DNA of 64,000 nt from Chitinophagales bacterium (GTDB lineage Bacteria > Bacteroidota > Bacteroidia > Chitinophagales > Chitinophagaceae). The stretch spans positions 1,550,001-1,614,000 of the forward strand of contig JAFLBJ010000001.1 of the NCBI GenBank assembly GCA_017303415.1, given 5' to 3'. Of the stretch, positions 1 through 8,828 are shown piece after piece. Both the position numbers and the translations under genes were made by a program. Position 1 is the first letter of the stretch; each line of letters begins with the position of its first letter. The notes beneath the pieces are model-generated. The model was not told the origin of the DNA and did not search any database. It saw only the letters and a program-made list of their open reading frames with translations.

Positions 1-1260
1 TGCCGCTTTCCAACCCACAAAAGCGAGTATTAAAAAACCGATGGCCAAACCAAAGCACCGCAACCACAGATCTGTATTGTCCTTTACCACATGCAGAAAG
101 GGAAGAACGATAAAACCGATGCCCAGGGCCAGGGAAAGAAAAAGGGTTATTCCTTCCACCCATTTTCTCGACCAATGGTTCTCTGCCAATGAAAAAAATG
201 CATAGAATAACAAAGAGTACAGCAAGGGTATGAACATGAACAGATAACGGGCATAGACCTCCGGCGAAAGCCAATACACAAAAATATTAACAACCAGCAC
301 CAGGAAACTGTACACCATGAAATCACTACCCTTTAAGAGACGGATGGCTTGTTTATTGAATAGCGCCACCACAAATAGGGTCCATGGGGCATAGTGATAA
401 AGCAGTTCCACCGGGAAGGAGAAAAAATGTAAGATGGTTCGTTGCCAACTGAAATGAGCCGGGGTTCGTTTGGAGCTTTCGGTAAATAAATTACTGAACA
501 AGGTCATTGGGGCAAGGTCATTTCGGGTGAAATAGGCATAATAATAGCTGCCTGTTATCAACAGAAATAATCCCACTCCGGCAAAATGCATGGGATGAAA
601 GAGGAGCCTGAATTTCTTTTTCCAGATAAAATAGGTAAGCAGGGTAAAACCCTGAAAAACCAGGGCAGGCATTCCTTTCATTAAAAAGCCGATAGCGGCC
701 AGCAGGTAGGTAAGCAAAAAGAGCCAGGCATATTTTTTCTTTTCCCCCAGCCAATAGACCCACATGAATTGAAGATAGACCACCAGCGAGAAACTGGTAT
801 CGATCAAGCCGATAAAGGAATCATAGATCAGGATACGGCCATTGGTCATAAAAGCAAAGGCGGTAAAGAAAGCCACCTGGGGTGAAGTGAATTTTCGGGT
901 AAAATGATGTATGGTCCCACCCATCAATACCGTAGCGATGATCACGGGTAAGCGAAAGGCAAACATCGAAAAATCACCAAATAGCTTTACATAGGCGATG
1001 ATGATCCAGTTATAGAGGGGAGGTTTGTTTAAATAAATTTCTCCATTGAGTGTAGGTGTCAGGTAATCATCTGACAAGATCATTTCCAGTGACACCAGTG
1101 CCCGTCGCGCCTCATCATTCTGGTTATTGAGGGGGATATAGGCCAGATGGCTGAGATAGGCAAACAGTAAACCCAGCAGAAGGAAAATACCGGCATACAG
1201 ATGGAAACGGTCGGTTTCCTCCTTGGCCAGCGTACTCCATTTGTCCAGGTAAAAGGGCAT
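1..1260 (-). CDS. GT39-like membrane glycosyltransferase, C-terminus cut by window
   Basis: The reading frame opens at an ATG at 1260 and runs off the left edge, so about 420 residues are visible. The N-terminus has a membrane helix at about residues 22-42. It is followed by NNQNDEARRA with the acidic pair D49-E50, and then NKPPLYNW near residue 78. These are the landmarks of the PMT/ArnT superfamily, which transfers sugars from polyprenyl-phosphate donors on the outer face of the inner membrane. Many further hydrophobic helices follow, including an FLMKGMPALVFQG segment typical of the family. The acceptor is unknown. The family call is firm, but the sugar and substrate cannot be told from sequence. 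Confidence 0.8.
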   Translation of the reverse strand, partial: MPFYLDKWSTLAKEETDRFHLYAGIFLLLGLLFAYLSHLAYIPLNNQNDEARRALVSLEMILSDDYLTPTLNGEIYLNKPPLYNWIIIAYVKLFGDFSMFAFRLPVIIATVLMGGTIHHFTRKFTSPQVAFFTAFAFMTNGRILIYDSFIGLIDTSFSLVVYLQFMWVYWLGEKKKYAWLFLLTYLLAAIGFLMKGMPALVFQGFTLLTYFIWKKKFRLLFHPMHFAGVGLFLLITGSYYYAYFTRNDLAPMTLFSNLFTESSKRTPAHFSWQRTILHFFSFPVELLYHYAPWTLFVVALFNKQAIRLLKGSDFMVYSFLVLVVNIFVYWLSPEVYARYLFMFIPLLYSLLFYAFFSLAENHWSRKWVEGITLFLSLALGIGFIVLPFLHVVKDNTDLWLRCFGLAIGFLILAFVGWKAA

Positions 1261-1299
1261 GAATGATTTTAGGGATAAAACTAAAACAATGTAGGGATA

Positions 1300-3756
1300 T
1301 TAACTCAGGGATTCGATCATTCGTTTGATCCGGTCCTCCATTTTTTCCGATGTTACATTATTTCTGTTCAAGCCATCGGCTATGATAGGGAAGCTCAGGG
1401 GAGTGGGTTGGGACGGGAAACGCAGAACGATCCTGCTTTTCTGAATTCGGTCCAGTGCCTCTCTTAATCTTACTTCCTCCATTTGTTGTTCCATTACTTC
1501 ACGATGAGCCTGCCGCAAAAGCAGGTTGTCCGGTTCATATTCCGAGAAAACGTTAAAGAGCAGCGAGGCAGAGGATTGAAGGTGACGGGCTTTTTTCTTT
1601 TCGCCCGGCATGCCTTGGAAGATCAGCCCCCCGATGACCGCAATATCTCTGAATTTCCTTCTCGCCATTTCCGTACTGTTCACACTTTTTTGAATATCCA
1701 GAAACAGGTTATCGGTATGAAAGAGTTCATTCACATTGGAATCATCCACCGGAATGGGTTTATCGCTCAGCAATTCAAAACCATAATCATTCATGGAAAT
1801 TGAAAAAGTGATGGGGACGATACGACCGATTCGCGAAGCAAGAATGGCGCTCATGGCTTCATGCACAAACCGACCTTCAAAAGGATAGACCAGCAAGTGA
1901 AAACCTTGTTTTGTTTCGATCTGTTCGATCAATAGTTCATCATGGCGCGGGATATGGCTGAGATCGCGTTGTAATTCAAACAAGGGGCGCAAACTTTCCA
2001 TTTCAATCACTCCATCTGGTTCCAGGGCCTGGTTGAATGTACTGCGCAGTACATGTCCCAGGTTGGCGGTCAGGCTCATGCGACCTCCATTCCAGGAAGG
2101 GACGATGGATTTTTTGGCGGTTGATTTACGAACCATGACCGTCATGTCCTTTATGCCTACCAATTCCAGGTTCCGGCCAGCCAGCGTGAAAACATCACCC
2201 GGTTCGAGCCGGCTGATAAAATACTCTTCTATATGCCCCACATATCCTCCGGTCATGAATTGAACCTTCAGCATCGCATCACTCACAATAGTGCCTATGT
2301 GCATGCGGTGTCGCATGGCGATCCGGCGGCTGGTGATCCTGTACAGATCATCGATCTTTTCCACCTTGCGGTATTCATCGTATTGTTGTAAGGCTGTCCC
2401 GCCTTCAGTTATATGCAATAATATCTCCCGCCATTCTTCTTCTGTCATTTCCTGAAAACAAAAAGTGGAGCGAATCTCCTGAAAGAGTTCATCGGATCGG
2501 AAGCCTTCGGAGATCGCCAGGGTGCAGAGGAATTGGATCAGTACATCAAAACAATTCATTAATGGCGGTCGGCTCTCGATCTCTTTTCCTTTGATCGCCG
2601 TTTTTAATGCCGCGGCTTCCACTAACTCGAGTGAATGGGTAGGTAAGAAATAGATTCGGCTGACATCACCGGGTTGGTGCCCGCTTCTCCCGGCACGTTG
2701 CAGAAATCGCGCTACGCCTTTTGGTGAACCCACCTGGATCACGGTTTCCACCGGACGAAAATCAACACCCAGGTCAAGACTCGCGGTACAGACAACCGCT
2801 TTTAAACGTCCGGTGTGGAGTGAATCCTCCACCCAGGTTCTGAGTTCCTGTTCAATACTGCCATGATGTAGGGCAATGGCTCCGGCTAATTCAGGAGCCA
2901 CATTCAGAAGTGTCTGGTACCAGAGTTCACTCATCCCCCGGGTGTTGATAAAGATGAGGGTGGTCCGGCTTTTTTCAATGATGGGCAATAACCTTTTTGC
3001 GAGTTTTATTCCGAGGTGACCTGCCCATGGATATTTTTCGATCTCATCAGGTATGATCGATTCCACTTCAGTCAATTTATCCATATGGGCTTTTACCAAA
3101 ACCCCTTTTCCTCCCCAGGGTGACCAGAGCACCTCGGCGGCCTCTTCCAGGTTTCCAATGGTGGCCGAGATGCCCCATACCGATGCCGGAGTTTGTGCTA
3201 ATTTCTTCTGTGCGTGCATGACCCGTGCCAGGGCAAGCTCTACTTGCACTCCGCGTTTGCTTCCCAATAGTTCATGCCACTCGTCGACGGCAATGGTGCG
3301 CAGGGTGGTAAATAGTTCGGGGTAACCTTTTTGGGCCAATAAAAGATGCAGGCTCTCCGGGGTGATGATCAGCACCTCGGGCATCTGTCTTTTTTGTTGC
3401 TGTCTTTCAGAGGTAGAGGTGTCGCCATTTCGGATTCCTACTTTCCAGGACAAGCCCAGTTCGGAGATCGCTTCTTCCATGGCTCGCCCAATGTCTTTGG
3501 CCAGTGCCCGCAATGGGGTTAGCCAAAGTAATCGTAACCCGTTGTTCTTTTTTTTGGTAAAATCTGCCGGGTGTTCGTCGATAAACGCGATCAAAGCACC
3601 CAGGAAAACAGAATACGTTTTACCACATCCCGTGGGGGCATTTACCAACCCACTCTGTCCCTTTGTAATATGCATCCAGGCTTCTTCCTGAAAGGGAAAC
3701 GGTTTAAGTCCTTTGGCAGCTAACCAGGACTGAATGATATGGTGGCCGGTAGACAG
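1300..3756 (-). CDS. lhr: Lhr-like DEXH-box DNA helicase (ligase-associated type)
   Basis: This is a superfamily 2 ATP-dependent helicase of the large-helicase-related (Lhr) group, expected to act in DNA repair. Counting from the first ATG (3675), it shows Walker A APTGCGKT (13-20), the DEXH box DEWH (131-134), motif III SAT (170-172) and motif VI QRAGRSGH (326-333). A long C-terminal half then typifies the ligase-associated subfamily. The conserved Q-motif region (FPFQEEAW) lies directly upstream of that ATG in the same frame, so the true start is probably further 5'. No ATG, GTG or TTG exists between it and the preceding in-frame stop. I placed the start at a CTG (3756) lying 2 bases after the upstream gene's stop, which would allow translational coupling. 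ATT or ATC codons at 3735-3738 are alternatives. The usual ligase and nuclease partners are not adjacent. Confidence 0.85.
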   Translation of the reverse strand: MSTGHHIIQSWLAAKGLKPFPFQEEAWMHITKGQSGLVNAPTGCGKTYSVFLGALIAFIDEHPADFTKKKNNGLRLLWLTPLRALAKDIGRAMEEAISELGLSWKVGIRNGDTSTSERQQQKRQMPEVLIITPESLHLLLAQKGYPELFTTLRTIAVDEWHELLGSKRGVQVELALARVMHAQKKLAQTPASVWGISATIGNLEEAAEVLWSPWGGKGVLVKAHMDKLTEVESIIPDEIEKYPWAGHLGIKLAKRLLPIIEKSRTTLIFINTRGMSELWYQTLLNVAPELAGAIALHHGSIEQELRTWVEDSLHTGRLKAVVCTASLDLGVDFRPVETVIQVGSPKGVARFLQRAGRSGHQPGDVSRIYFLPTHSLELVEAAALKTAIKGKEIESRPPLMNCFDVLIQFLCTLAISEGFRSDELFQEIRSTFCFQEMTEEEWREILLHITEGGTALQQYDEYRKVEKIDDLYRITSRRIAMRHRMHIGTIVSDAMLKVQFMTGGYVGHIEEYFISRLEPGDVFTLAGRNLELVGIKDMTVMVRKSTAKKSIVPSWNGGRMSLTANLGHVLRSTFNQALEPDGVIEMESLRPLFELQRDLSHIPRHDELLIEQIETKQGFHLLVYPFEGRFVHEAMSAILASRIGRIVPITFSISMNDYGFELLSDKPIPVDDSNVNELFHTDNLFLDIQKSVNSTEMARRKFRDIAVIGGLIFQGMPGEKKKARHLQSSASLLFNVFSEYEPDNLLLRQAHREVMEQQMEEVRLREALDRIQKSRIVLRFPSQPTPLSFPIIADGLNRNNVTSEKMEDRIKRMIESLS

Positions 3757-3758
3757 AA

Positions 3759-5135
3759 CTAAAGGGTTTTCAAATATTCGATCACTGCTTTTCTTTCTTG
3801 ATCACTTAATCCATCCCCAAAATAATGTCCCTTGTTACTGTATCCCGGCAAGGTAGTATTGTAGATCAGGTTGGAGCCGCCTGCTGTCTTGACGGTATAG
3901 GTCCAGCCAATGGATTGATAATCGTAAACCGGGTTAACAAAATCACGGGCCCAATAGGTTGGTCGGATCCGGCTGTTAAGCAATGCATCGAGGGTAGGTA
4001 CCGAACCATTGTGCAGGTAAGGAGCCGTGATCCAGATACCGTCCAGCGGAGGAGCGATATAACCTTTGTAGGGTTCGAGTCGGGCCGGATGGTCTCCGGT
4101 GGTGAACCAACTCCGGTTGAACCATTCCACAAATTGAGGGTTGGAATAATTGGCACTATGTAAAAGTGAATCCGTTTGAATGATCGATTGCGGGATCAGC
4201 AGGTTTGGATAATGGGCAGCCTCATCATAACGGCCATGACAACCGGAGCAATAGTCATTAAACACCAATCGCCCCTTGTTGACCAACTCCGGGTTGGTTG
4301 ACCGGGGGTAAGGAGGCGGTTGAATACTTCGCAAATAAGCAAGTACATCCGGCATATGCCGGTCTACTTCTGCTGACTCAGACGTATCTGTCACCGTCAA
4401 CAGGTTTGATGCCATCAGGAAACGCCCAAAATCGCCACGCCCAAAACCATTATAAAAAATACCGTTCTTTTTTTTCAGGATCCACCAGGCTGGGACATCA
4501 GTAGGGATTACCTGGTCGGGTATATCCAGTGCCGCTTCTTTTTGCCAGCGAAAGGTGACGGGGTCACGATGGGCAGCAAGCACGGCCGCGAGGCGGTCAG
4601 CGGCATTCACACCCCGGGTCTCGGTATAGAGATAAGGTCCAACTGTTTTGGCCACTTCAAAGAAAGGAGCTGCCGCCCGGTACTTTTTGGGGTGAAGGGT
4701 TTTCAAAAATTTCTCCGCCTTCACCAACCGGTCATTGTTCAGGGTTTCCCTGTCACTAAAGTCTGCAAAACTGTTTCCCAGACCGATATATAATTTTCCT
4801 TCAAAAACCTGGGCATGGCATTGCAAACAATTCGGGGCAATGAGGATCTCTCCGTTATCGGCCCGAACCGCGGTGTATTCATGCGGTATGCCTTTATTGA
4901 GTGAATCCCGCTGCAGCAGGATTTCCGGCTTCCCGATCCCCATACGGAAGATATTCTCCGGCACACCACCTTTTACATAATCACCGCCCACCAGGTATTG
5001 ATATCCCTTTTCCACATCCCCGTTCATTCGTTGCTGACTGGGTGGAATGGGAACGGGATCGTCCTCCGGGTCGGCTAAAAAAGAAAAAAGCCCGACCAGG
5101 GTAATCAGACAGAGAAGGAGCAGGGATTTATTCAT
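3759..5135 (-). CDS. di-haem c-type cytochrome, cytochrome c peroxidase-like
   Basis: This is an exported 458-residue protein. An N-terminal hydrophobic segment (residues 4-20) reads as a signal peptide or membrane anchor. Two CxxCH haem-binding motifs are present: CLQCH at 103-107 and CSGCH at 296-300. The second lies in a typical cytochrome c domain, with a C-terminal DGLSDQERKAVIEYL helix. The spacing of two haem domains resembles the cytochrome c peroxidase/MauG superfamily and related periplasmic electron carriers. Whether it is a peroxidase or an electron carrier is not decided by the sequence. It is followed within a few bases by the Lhr-like helicase, probably as a cotranscribed but functionally unrelated pair. 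Confidence 0.8.
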   Translation of the reverse strand: MNKSLLLLCLITLVGLFSFLADPEDDPVPIPPSQQRMNGDVEKGYQYLVGGDYVKGGVPENIFRMGIGKPEILLQRDSLNKGIPHEYTAVRADNGEILIAPNCLQCHAQVFEGKLYIGLGNSFADFSDRETLNNDRLVKAEKFLKTLHPKKYRAAAPFFEVAKTVGPYLYTETRGVNAADRLAAVLAAHRDPVTFRWQKEAALDIPDQVIPTDVPAWWILKKKNGIFYNGFGRGDFGRFLMASNLLTVTDTSESAEVDRHMPDVLAYLRSIQPPPYPRSTNPELVNKGRLVFNDYCSGCHGRYDEAAHYPNLLIPQSIIQTDSLLHSANYSNPQFVEWFNRSWFTTGDHPARLEPYKGYIAPPLDGIWITAPYLHNGSVPTLDALLNSRIRPTYWARDFVNPVYDYQSIGWTYTVKTAGGSNLIYNTTLPGYSNKGHYFGDGLSDQERKAVIEYLKTL

Positions 5136-5180
5136 TGAACAAATTTAGGTAATGGGGACTGATTTGCTTTTGTCGATTAA

Positions 5181-5246
5181 ACCACAGAGCCACAGAGAAT
5201 TATTAATAATTGATTATAAATTTTTAATTCTCTGTCTCCCTGTGGT
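5181..5246. repeat. imperfect inverted repeat between divergent genes
   Basis: The left arm ACCACAGAGCCACAGAGAAT and a right arm ending TCTCCCTGTGGT pair over about 20 positions with a few mismatches, around an AT-rich loop. The iterated word is CCACAGAG. It sits between the divergently transcribed cytochrome and guaA genes, so it is not a simple 3' terminator. Confidence 0.7.
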
Positions 5247-5273
5247 TCGTAGAACAATTTCCCTCCCAAATCC

Positions 5274-5281
5274 TATCTTCG
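5274..5281 (+). promoter_or_regulatory. candidate -7 element for guaA
   Basis: TATCTTCG matches the Bacteroidota -7 pattern TAnnTTTG at all but one position and lies 7 bases before the guaA ATG. This implies a very short or absent leader. No convincing -33 TTTG is visible at the usual 19-base spacing. Confidence 0.4.
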
Positions 5282-5288
5282 CACCACC

Positions 5289-6821
5289 ATGACAGAGAAA
5301 ATTTTGATCCTTGATTTCGGCTCCCAATACACCCAGTTGATCGCCAGGGCCGTGCGGGAGGCCAATGTGTACTGCGAGATCATTCCTTACCATAAAAACA
5401 TTGAATTTGAACCGGGTCTGAAGGGCATTATCCTGAGCGGTTCACCATTTTCGGTCAATGACCCCCAGCCACCGGAAGTGCCGGTTGAAACCCTGGCCGG
5501 AAATGTCCCTGTTCTCGGGGTTTGTTATGGCGCGCAACTGACCGCCAAACAATTTGGTGGCCGGGTGGAAAAAAGCAATAAAAGAGAATATGGCCGGGCC
5601 TATCTCCATCGCCAGAAAGAAGATGTGTTGTTAAAGAATGTGATGGAAAGCTCACAGGTCTGGATGAGTCATGCAGATACGATTCTTGAATTACCGGGTG
5701 GGTTTGATTTATTGGCCACCACAGAGAATATTCCAGTAGCTGCCTTCAAACGGAGCAACGGAGTACACCCACTGTATGGGCTTCAATTTCATCCGGAAGT
5801 ATATCATTCCATTGAGGGTAAAAAGATATTACACAATTTTCTGGTAGAGGTATGTGGTTGTAGCCAGGATTGGACCCCGGCGCATTTTATTTCCGATACG
5901 GTGGAGGCCTTACGCAAACAGATCGGTGACCGTAAAGTGATCATGGCCCTGAGTGGGGGTGTGGATTCTACTGTAGCCGCCACCCTGATCCACCGCGCCA
6001 TCGGCGACCGGCTCTTTGGCATCTTTGTCGACAATGGGGTGCTGCGCAAAAATGAATTTGAAAGCGTATTGAAAACCTATGCAACCCTGGGTTTGAATGT
6101 AAAAGGGGTAGATGCGCGTGAATTGTTTTATGATGAACTGGCCGGACAGACCGATCCCGAAGCCAAGCGTAAGATCATTGGAAAATTATTCATTGATACC
6201 TTCCAGGAGGAAGCCAAACATATTGAGGGGATTGGATTGCTGGGACAAGGAACCATTTACCCTGATGTGATCGAAAGTGTTTCAGTACATGGGCCTTCGG
6301 TTACGATTAAATCGCACCACAATGTAGGCGGGCTCCCGGACAAGATGCACCTCGAACTGGTGGAACCTCTTCGTTACCTCTTCAAAGATGAGGTACGGAA
6401 AGTAGGAAGGGAGCTGGGTATCCCAGCGGAAATGATCGACCGCCATCCCTTCCCCGGGCCGGGCCTCGCGATCCGTATCCTGGGAGAAGTGACCCCGGAA
6501 AAGGTACAATTGTTGCAGGAAGCGGATGATATTTATGTAAAAGCCCTGAAACAACACCATCTCTATGCAACGGTTTGGCAGGCCGGTGCAATCTTGTTAC
6601 CAGTAAAAAGTGTTGGCGTAATGGGTGATGAGCGGACCTATGAGTTCACTGTCGCCCTTCGGGCAGTGACCAGTGTGGATGGAATGACAGCGGATTGGGC
6701 GCACCTGCCTTATGATTTCCTGGCCAATGTTTCGAATGAGATCATCAACAATGTACGCGGCATCAACCGCGTGGTATACGATATCAGCAGTAAACCTCCT
6801 GCCACCATTGAGTGGGAATAG
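5289..6821 (+). CDS. guaA: GMP synthase, glutamine-hydrolysing
   Basis: This enzyme converts XMP to GMP using glutamine and ATP, the last step of de novo guanine nucleotide synthesis. At 510 residues it is full length. The class I glutamine amidotransferase domain fills about residues 4-190, with nucleophile C79 in GVCYGAQL and the H168/E170 pair in FHPEV. The ATP pyrophosphatase domain begins near 205 with the PP-loop SGGVDST at 222-228. The C-terminal dimerisation domain ends in the conserved KPPATIEWE. The ATG at 5289 gives the canonical N-terminus ([18 protein letters not shown]). The next gene starts 21 bases downstream. Confidence 0.98.
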   Translation: MTEKILILDFGSQYTQLIARAVREANVYCEIIPYHKNIEFEPGLKGIILSGSPFSVNDPQPPEVPVETLAGNVPVLGVCYGAQLTAKQFGGRVEKSNKREYGRAYLHRQKEDVLLKNVMESSQVWMSHADTILELPGGFDLLATTENIPVAAFKRSNGVHPLYGLQFHPEVYHSIEGKKILHNFLVEVCGCSQDWTPAHFISDTVEALRKQIGDRKVIMALSGGVDSTVAATLIHRAIGDRLFGIFVDNGVLRKNEFESVLKTYATLGLNVKGVDARELFYDELAGQTDPEAKRKIIGKLFIDTFQEEAKHIEGIGLLGQGTIYPDVIESVSVHGPSVTIKSHHNVGGLPDKMHLELVEPLRYLFKDEVRKVGRELGIPAEMIDRHPFPGPGLAIRILGEVTPEKVQLLQEADDIYVKALKQHHLYATVWQAGAILLPVKSVGVMGDERTYEFTVALRAVTSVDGMTADWAHLPYDFLANVSNEIINNVRGINRVVYDISSKPPATIEWE

Positions 6822-6842
6822 GAGGGGGATTAAACCGGTAAT

Positions 6843-8006
6843 ATGAAAAGATGTTGGTTGATTATGTGGGTGAGTGTCCTGTTTATTGGACAAATAAATG
6901 CCCAATCTGTGGAAAGGCATCGCATTGCCGTATTCAGCCCGCTTTTCCTTGATTCTGCCTTTGATAATAATCAGAACTATCGATACGCGTCTGAATTTCC
7001 AAAATTCATCAACCCCGGCCTTGAATTTTATGAAGGGGTTCAACTGGCGATCGATTCACTCAATAAAGAGAATCTTCCCCTTGAATTTTATATCTACGAT
7101 ACCCGATCTGCCACGCAAAGCCTGCTGGATCAATTGACCGAGGCGGTTAACAACAAGGTTGAATTGATCATCGCCCATATCACAGGCCGCGAACTTTTCC
7201 AATTTGCGAAAGTGGCAAAAGACAGTCAGATTCCCGTACTGAATGTCAACCTCCCCAATGACGGAGGTATTTCCAATAACCCGTATTTTATCCTTCTCAA
7301 TACCACCCTTCGTTCGCATTGCGAAGAGATGTACCGGTATCTGCAAAAGAATCACCCTGCTGACCGGATGGTTTTTTACACCCGAAAAGGCCAGATGGAG
7401 GATATGATCAAAAATTATTTCACCGAGTTTGGCAAAAGCACACCAGCCTTGCCGGTGGATATCCGGTTTGTGGACCTACCGGCAAATTTTACCCAGCAAC
7501 AACTGACCGCCCCGCTTGATAGCAATCGAAAAACAGTAACAATAGTGGGCAGCCTGGATACAAACTTCAGCCATTCCATCTTGAACAAAATGGGAGTAGT
7601 GGCCAAATCCTATAAACCCCTGGTGATCGGTATGCCTACCTGGGACAATGAGGATTTCTCCCGCCCTGAATGGAAAGGGGTGGAGATCCTTTTTACCACA
7701 CCCTTCTTCAATGCACGCACCGATAAGGTCAGTATGTCCGTTGTGGATCATTTTAGCAAAACCCTGTATGCCAAACCAAGTGATATGGTGATCCGGGGCT
7801 ATGAGACCACCTGGAAATTTGCCCGGCTTCTGCTTAAATATGGCCCCGACCTTTCCTCCAATTTAGGAAGTAAAGAGTTCAACCTTATCCGAAGCTTTGA
7901 TATTCAACCTGTCATGAACAGAACCACCCTGGCCCTGGATTATTTTGAGAATAAAAGACTCTACTTTGTCAAGTGGCTGGATGGTACCTTTAAGGCGCTA
8001 AACTGA
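6843..8006 (+). CDS. periplasmic binding protein, type I fold (ABC-type substrate-binding-like)
   Basis: A signal peptide (residues 1-21, cleavage after INAQ) precedes a 365-residue soluble domain. It has the layout of type I periplasmic binding proteins: an RIAVFSPLFLDSAFD start, alternating alpha/beta segments, and an IPVLNVNLPNDGG segment near the hinge. These proteins usually bind amino acids or other small ligands. In Bacteroidota, copies like this one often stand alone without an ABC permease, and none is present here. The gene follows guaA by 21 bases and is probably cotranscribed. Its ligand is unknown. Confidence 0.65.
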   Translation: MKRCWLIMWVSVLFIGQINAQSVERHRIAVFSPLFLDSAFDNNQNYRYASEFPKFINPGLEFYEGVQLAIDSLNKENLPLEFYIYDTRSATQSLLDQLTEAVNNKVELIIAHITGRELFQFAKVAKDSQIPVLNVNLPNDGGISNNPYFILLNTTLRSHCEEMYRYLQKNHPADRMVFYTRKGQMEDMIKNYFTEFGKSTPALPVDIRFVDLPANFTQQQLTAPLDSNRKTVTIVGSLDTNFSHSILNKMGVVAKSYKPLVIGMPTWDNEDFSRPEWKGVEILFTTPFFNARTDKVSMSVVDHFSKTLYAKPSDMVIRGYETTWKFARLLLKYGPDLSSNLGSKEFNLIRSFDIQPVMNRTTLALDYFENKRLYFVKWLDGTFKALN

Positions 8007-8089
8007 TCCTCCCGGGAAAATTAGGGTGCATTTACTGTAACCCGATCCGCCCTGATGTCGTCTAAAATTTTGGATTAAAATAAAATAAC

Positions 8090-8812
8090 ATGAAAAAAGG
8101 CATTTTATTCATTGTCCTGGCCGCTATGGTCATGACCGGTTGCAGGCAGGTTTTTGGGAAACGTATGCGTGGCAATGGAAATATCACAAGCCAGACCCGA
8201 AATATTACCGGGTTTGATCGGATCGATATTGGCGGTGCCGCTGACCTGTTTGTCAAACAGGATTCTGTATTCTCCATCCGAATTGAAGGAGACGAGAATC
8301 TTCTGCCTTATCTGGAAACCGTGAAAGAAGGAAATACGCTCTATATCCACGAAGCAAACAATATGAACCTGCGTACCACCCGTGGATTCAAAGTATATGT
8401 TTCTGCGCCGCAGTTCACCGAATTTCGGGTGAGTGGAGCCTGCGATCTATATAGTGAAAACCAGCTTCAATCCTCCCAGAAAATTCATGTCCACCTGAGC
8501 GGTGCCTCCGATGTGGAAATGGATGTCAAATCCCCCATGGTGGAAGCTGACCTTTCGGGAGCAGGAACCATCAAACTCAAAGGTGAAGCAAAAGACTTTG
8601 ATGTGGATGGATCGGGTAGCACGGATATTAAGTGCTATGATCTGCTGACAGAGAATACCAAAGTGGAAATTTCCGGGGCAGGCAGTGCCCAGGTTTCTGC
8701 GAGTGTAAAGCTCGATGTACGGGTATCGGGTGCCGGTTCCGTACACTACAAAGGCAACCCGACGGTAAACCAATCGGTTTCCGGTGCGGGTAGTGTTTCC
8801 AAGGCAAATTGA
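8090..8812 (+). CDS. GIN-domain (DUF2807) lipoprotein
   Basis: This is an exported lipoprotein with lipobox MTGC ending at residue 18. The mature part starts with the GNITSQTRNITGFDRIDIGGAAD-type opening of the head GIN domain. Repeated SGA/SGAG turns (GACDLYSE, SGASDVEMDV, SGAGTIKL, SGAGSAQV, SGAGSVHY) follow, as expected of a right-handed beta-helix. The family is abundant in Bacteroidota envelopes and its role is not established. The gene ends 16 bases from the convergent pbpC stop. Confidence 0.88.
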   Translation: MKKGILFIVLAAMVMTGCRQVFGKRMRGNGNITSQTRNITGFDRIDIGGAADLFVKQDSVFSIRIEGDENLLPYLETVKEGNTLYIHEANNMNLRTTRGFKVYVSAPQFTEFRVSGACDLYSENQLQSSQKIHVHLSGASDVEMDVKSPMVEADLSGAGTIKLKGEAKDFDVDGSGSTDIKCYDLLTENTKVEISGAGSAQVSASVKLDVRVSGAGSVHYKGNPTVNQSVSGAGSVSKAN

Positions 8813-8828
8813 TCGGAAAACATAGGAT

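Noticed and set aside
4070..4090. Possible tRNA T-arm (GGGTTCGAGTC)
   Set aside because: It lies inside the cytochrome coding frame and no matching acceptor or anticodon arms surround it.
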